Source: Filimonas sp. (GTDB lineage Bacteria; Bacteroidota; Bacteroidia; Chitinophagales; Chitinophagaceae). From it: a stretch of DNA of 64,000 bases. Below the pieces are notes generated by a model, which made no database searches, had not been told where the DNA came from, and worked only from the letters and a program-made list of their open reading frames with translations. A program made the position numbers and the translations under genes. Where the stretch lies: contig JAFKHH010000025.1 of the NCBI GenBank assembly GCA_017306865.1, forward strand, positions 1 to 64,000. Reading direction: 5' to 3'. Positions within the stretch are counted from its first letter, which is position 1. Every line of letters starts with the position of its first letter. Shown here one piece after another: positions 62,042 through 64,000 of the stretch.

Positions 62042-62560
62042 TTATTTGCGTGTTACTTTTTTGATTCGCTGCTCCGCCTCTTCCATAGCAATGCCTTCAT
62101 AAAAATCTCTCACAAACGGCATATCCATCTGGCTTTCCTGCGGCACCAGTACAGGGCGGCCTCTCCTGTTGCTTACATACACTTTCACCTTTATATTGAT
62201 CGTCTTTTCATACGGAGAAATATTATTACTCAGGTAACCTAAATAACCTGTTTCATAATCTTCCGTTTCAAAGTTTGCGATGTAATCATTAAAACTTTTT
62301 TCACCCAGTGATACCCACACACCATAATCAATTCTTGCATTGCTGCCTTTTACACGTTGTGTAAGTACGGCACGTACAAAGCGGTTTGTTTGTCCCTCAT
62401 GCTCAATAATGCAAAAATCTTCGCTTAATGCAGCAAGGTCATCCTTTTCATCATCTGACAGCCAGGAATAATAAATTGGCGCTGCATAGCCAATAGCCGG
62501 CCATTCTTCGTGTACCTGGGTCGTGTGGTTGGGGTTATATTCCATTTCAACAAGATTCAT
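62042..62560 (-). CDS. DUF2199-type hypothetical protein
   Basis: 172 residues, soluble, acidic. APIYYSWLSDDEKDDLAALSEDFCIIE, RIDYGVWVSLGEKSFNDYIANFE and YLGYLSNNISPYEKTINIKVKVYV match the DUF2199 pattern (ending with a beta-strand and EAEQRI). Function unknown; no operon partner. Confidence 0.75.
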   Translation of the reverse strand: MNLVEMEYNPNHTTQVHEEWPAIGYAAPIYYSWLSDDEKDDLAALSEDFCIIEHEGQTNRFVRAVLTQRVKGSNARIDYGVWVSLGEKSFNDYIANFETEDYETGYLGYLSNNISPYEKTINIKVKVYVSNRRGRPVLVPQESQMDMPFVRDFYEGIAMEEAEQRIKKVTRK

Positions 62561-62758
62561 AACAAAAATTGTTTTTTAACGATTAGGCGTATGAGTTGTA
62601 AACGAGGACAATTTAGATGTTAGTTTACATTGAGCGACTCCACACCACACGTTACATTATCACAACATATCCACATTCACTATTAAGATTGTTTGTATCC
62701 TGCATTTTACTGTAACAAAACAGCCGTTTTTTGCGTATAGGATCAGATAATTTTTTAT

Positions 62759-63796
62759 ATGAAAAATTTTGCTACGTTATTCTTATTGTTTATTTCATTT
62801 TATACTACTGCCCAGCCACAATTTGCGAAAATGAATGAGGCATTGCGCGCAGGTAATTATGAAAACATACACAGCATCCTGATCTCGCAGAATGATACAA
62901 TTATTTACGAAGCATATTTTAATGGTTACAACCGGGACAGCCTTCACGATAGCCGTTCTTCTTTTAAATCCATCACCAGCCTTTTAACCGGCATTGCCCT
63001 GGACAAACAACTGATCAAAAATGTGAAGCAACCCATATCTACTTTCTTTCCTGCCGAAAACATTTTCGCTGCCGATACGCTGAAAAAACAAATCACTATT
63101 GAAAACCTGCTGGAAATGCGTTCGGGTTTTGATTGCAATGAATGGGATGATAGCAAAGATTGTGAAGCAGAAATGGAAAAGACAAGTGATTGGGTAAATT
63201 TTTCGTTAAGTATTCCTATGAAGAATAAACCGGGTACAACCTGGGCTTACACTTCATGTAATCCTGTGATCGTTGGCGGCATTATTGAAAAAGCCGCGAA
63301 CATGCCGGTGATACAATTTGCAGATACCTATTTTTTTGCGCCGCTCGGCATTACAAAATACCGGTGGACCACTGACCCAAGCGGACACGGCATGACAGGA
63401 GGATCATTTTACATTCGCCCGGTAGACATGCTGCAAATCGGGCAGCTTGTTCTTAACAACGGGAAAAAGGGCAATACGCGCATTGTTTCAGAAAAATGGC
63501 TGGAAAATTCCACGCGCTGTAACATACCAATACCGGGATCATCATTTGTACAAATGAGCAGGTCAGCAGCAGCTATACCACAGCCTGCATACTATGGTTA
63601 TTACTGGTACAGGGAGGAAATAAAAACAGCATCTGGTTCATATCCACTACTGTTTGCTTCCGGCAATGGCGGGCAATATATTATGATCATTAAACCGTTG
63701 AATATGGTTGTTGTATTTACACAAGGTAATTATGGAAAACGTGTAGCAAAACAGGCATTTGATATATTGGCAAAATATATTCTTCCTTCTGAATAA
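62759..63796 (+). CDS. Beta-lactamase-fold serine hydrolase
   Basis: 345 residues with a signal peptide (MKNFATLFLLFISFYTTAQ). SxxK in SRSSFKSITSLLTG (nucleophile Ser, Lys), YTSCNP at the YxN position (YxS variant), and a C-terminal LFASGNGGQYIMI near the KTG-type strand. Class C-type beta-lactamase/penicillin-binding-protein-like esterase; substrate unknown. Confidence 0.9.
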   Translation: MKNFATLFLLFISFYTTAQPQFAKMNEALRAGNYENIHSILISQNDTIIYEAYFNGYNRDSLHDSRSSFKSITSLLTGIALDKQLIKNVKQPISTFFPAENIFAADTLKKQITIENLLEMRSGFDCNEWDDSKDCEAEMEKTSDWVNFSLSIPMKNKPGTTWAYTSCNPVIVGGIIEKAANMPVIQFADTYFFAPLGITKYRWTTDPSGHGMTGGSFYIRPVDMLQIGQLVLNNGKKGNTRIVSEKWLENSTRCNIPIPGSSFVQMSRSAAAIPQPAYYGYYWYREEIKTASGSYPLLFASGNGGQYIMIIKPLNMVVVFTQGNYGKRVAKQAFDILAKYILPSE

Positions 63797-63939
63797 GAAG
63801 ACAAGGCGGGCAGCATTGTATATTTTATAAGTAAGGCTGGCAAATGATGCAAACCAATATGCATTTGTACTTCTTTTACCGAAAGAATACATGTGTTCTT
63901 TTTAAAAGCCTTTAGATTAGCCTTCTATTGCAGCCAGCT

Positions 63940-64000
63940 ATGAATTATAAAAGTATTATCTTATTCGCACTCCCCTTTGTCAGCATCAACACATTTGCGC
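63940..64000 (+). CDS. Start of a secreted protein, cut by the window edge
   Basis: An ATG at 63940 opens a frame with MNYKSIILFALPFVSINTFA, a signal peptide. The rest lies outside the window. No function can be given. Confidence 0.55.
   Translation, partial: MNYKSIILFALPFVSINTFA

Overview
The window comes from a Bacteroidota genome, most likely of the Chitinophagaceae type. The signs are a SusC/SusD pair, a full flexirubin-type pigment cluster (DarA, DarB, tyrosine ammonia-lyase, many ketosynthases), an exosortase pair, AraC regulators of the family's style, and TAnnTTTG-like -7 promoter elements. The genus is inference; no rRNA is present.

Layout. 0-3 kb: the first codons of a secreted protein, possibly RHS-like, behind a coiled-coil outer-membrane-type protein, then a secreted HExxH protein. 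3.4-7.5 kb: a Crp/Fnr regulator followed by three surface lipoproteins, two of them with an N-terminal module, a poly-Gly hinge and a different C-terminal domain. 8-22.4 kb: a GlcNAc-type polysaccharide utilisation locus (SusD, SusC, SGNH esterase, two unusual glycoside hydrolases, NagB, FucP-type transporter, NagA, LacI regulator). It has perfect or near-perfect palindromes of LacI-operator type in both divergent promoter regions. 22.8-24.5 kb: a tyrosine recombinase beside tRNA-Leu(CAG). 24.6-34.7 kb: a histidine kinase, an exosortase with its partner, two AraC/oxidoreductase pairs, a single-domain response regulator, a glutamine amidotransferase-like protein and hypotheticals.

34.7-57.3 kb is an aryl-polyene/dialkylresorcinol (flexirubin) cluster in three transcription blocks: leftward 38.57 to 34.72 kb, rightward 38.78 to 47.53 kb, leftward 57.27 to 47.70 kb. 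TAL and a PaaK-like ligase would supply a 4-hydroxycinnamoyl starter. ACPs, ketosynthases, ketoreductases and hot-dog dehydratases would extend it into the polyene. DarA/DarB would make the dialkylresorcinol, and an Sfp-type PPTase would activate the ACPs. A BtrH-like protein and an ABC exporter are embedded. Three ketosynthase-like proteins lack the catalytic Cys.

The spacers of this cluster are packed with dispersed, hairpin-forming repeats of three sequence families. One repeat appears to have been inserted in frame into a coding region. 57.4-64 kb: a carboxylesterase, a type I phosphodiesterase/NPP-like enzyme, a zinc alcohol dehydrogenase, small lipoprotein and DUF genes, a beta-lactamase-fold serine hydrolase, and the start of a further secreted protein.
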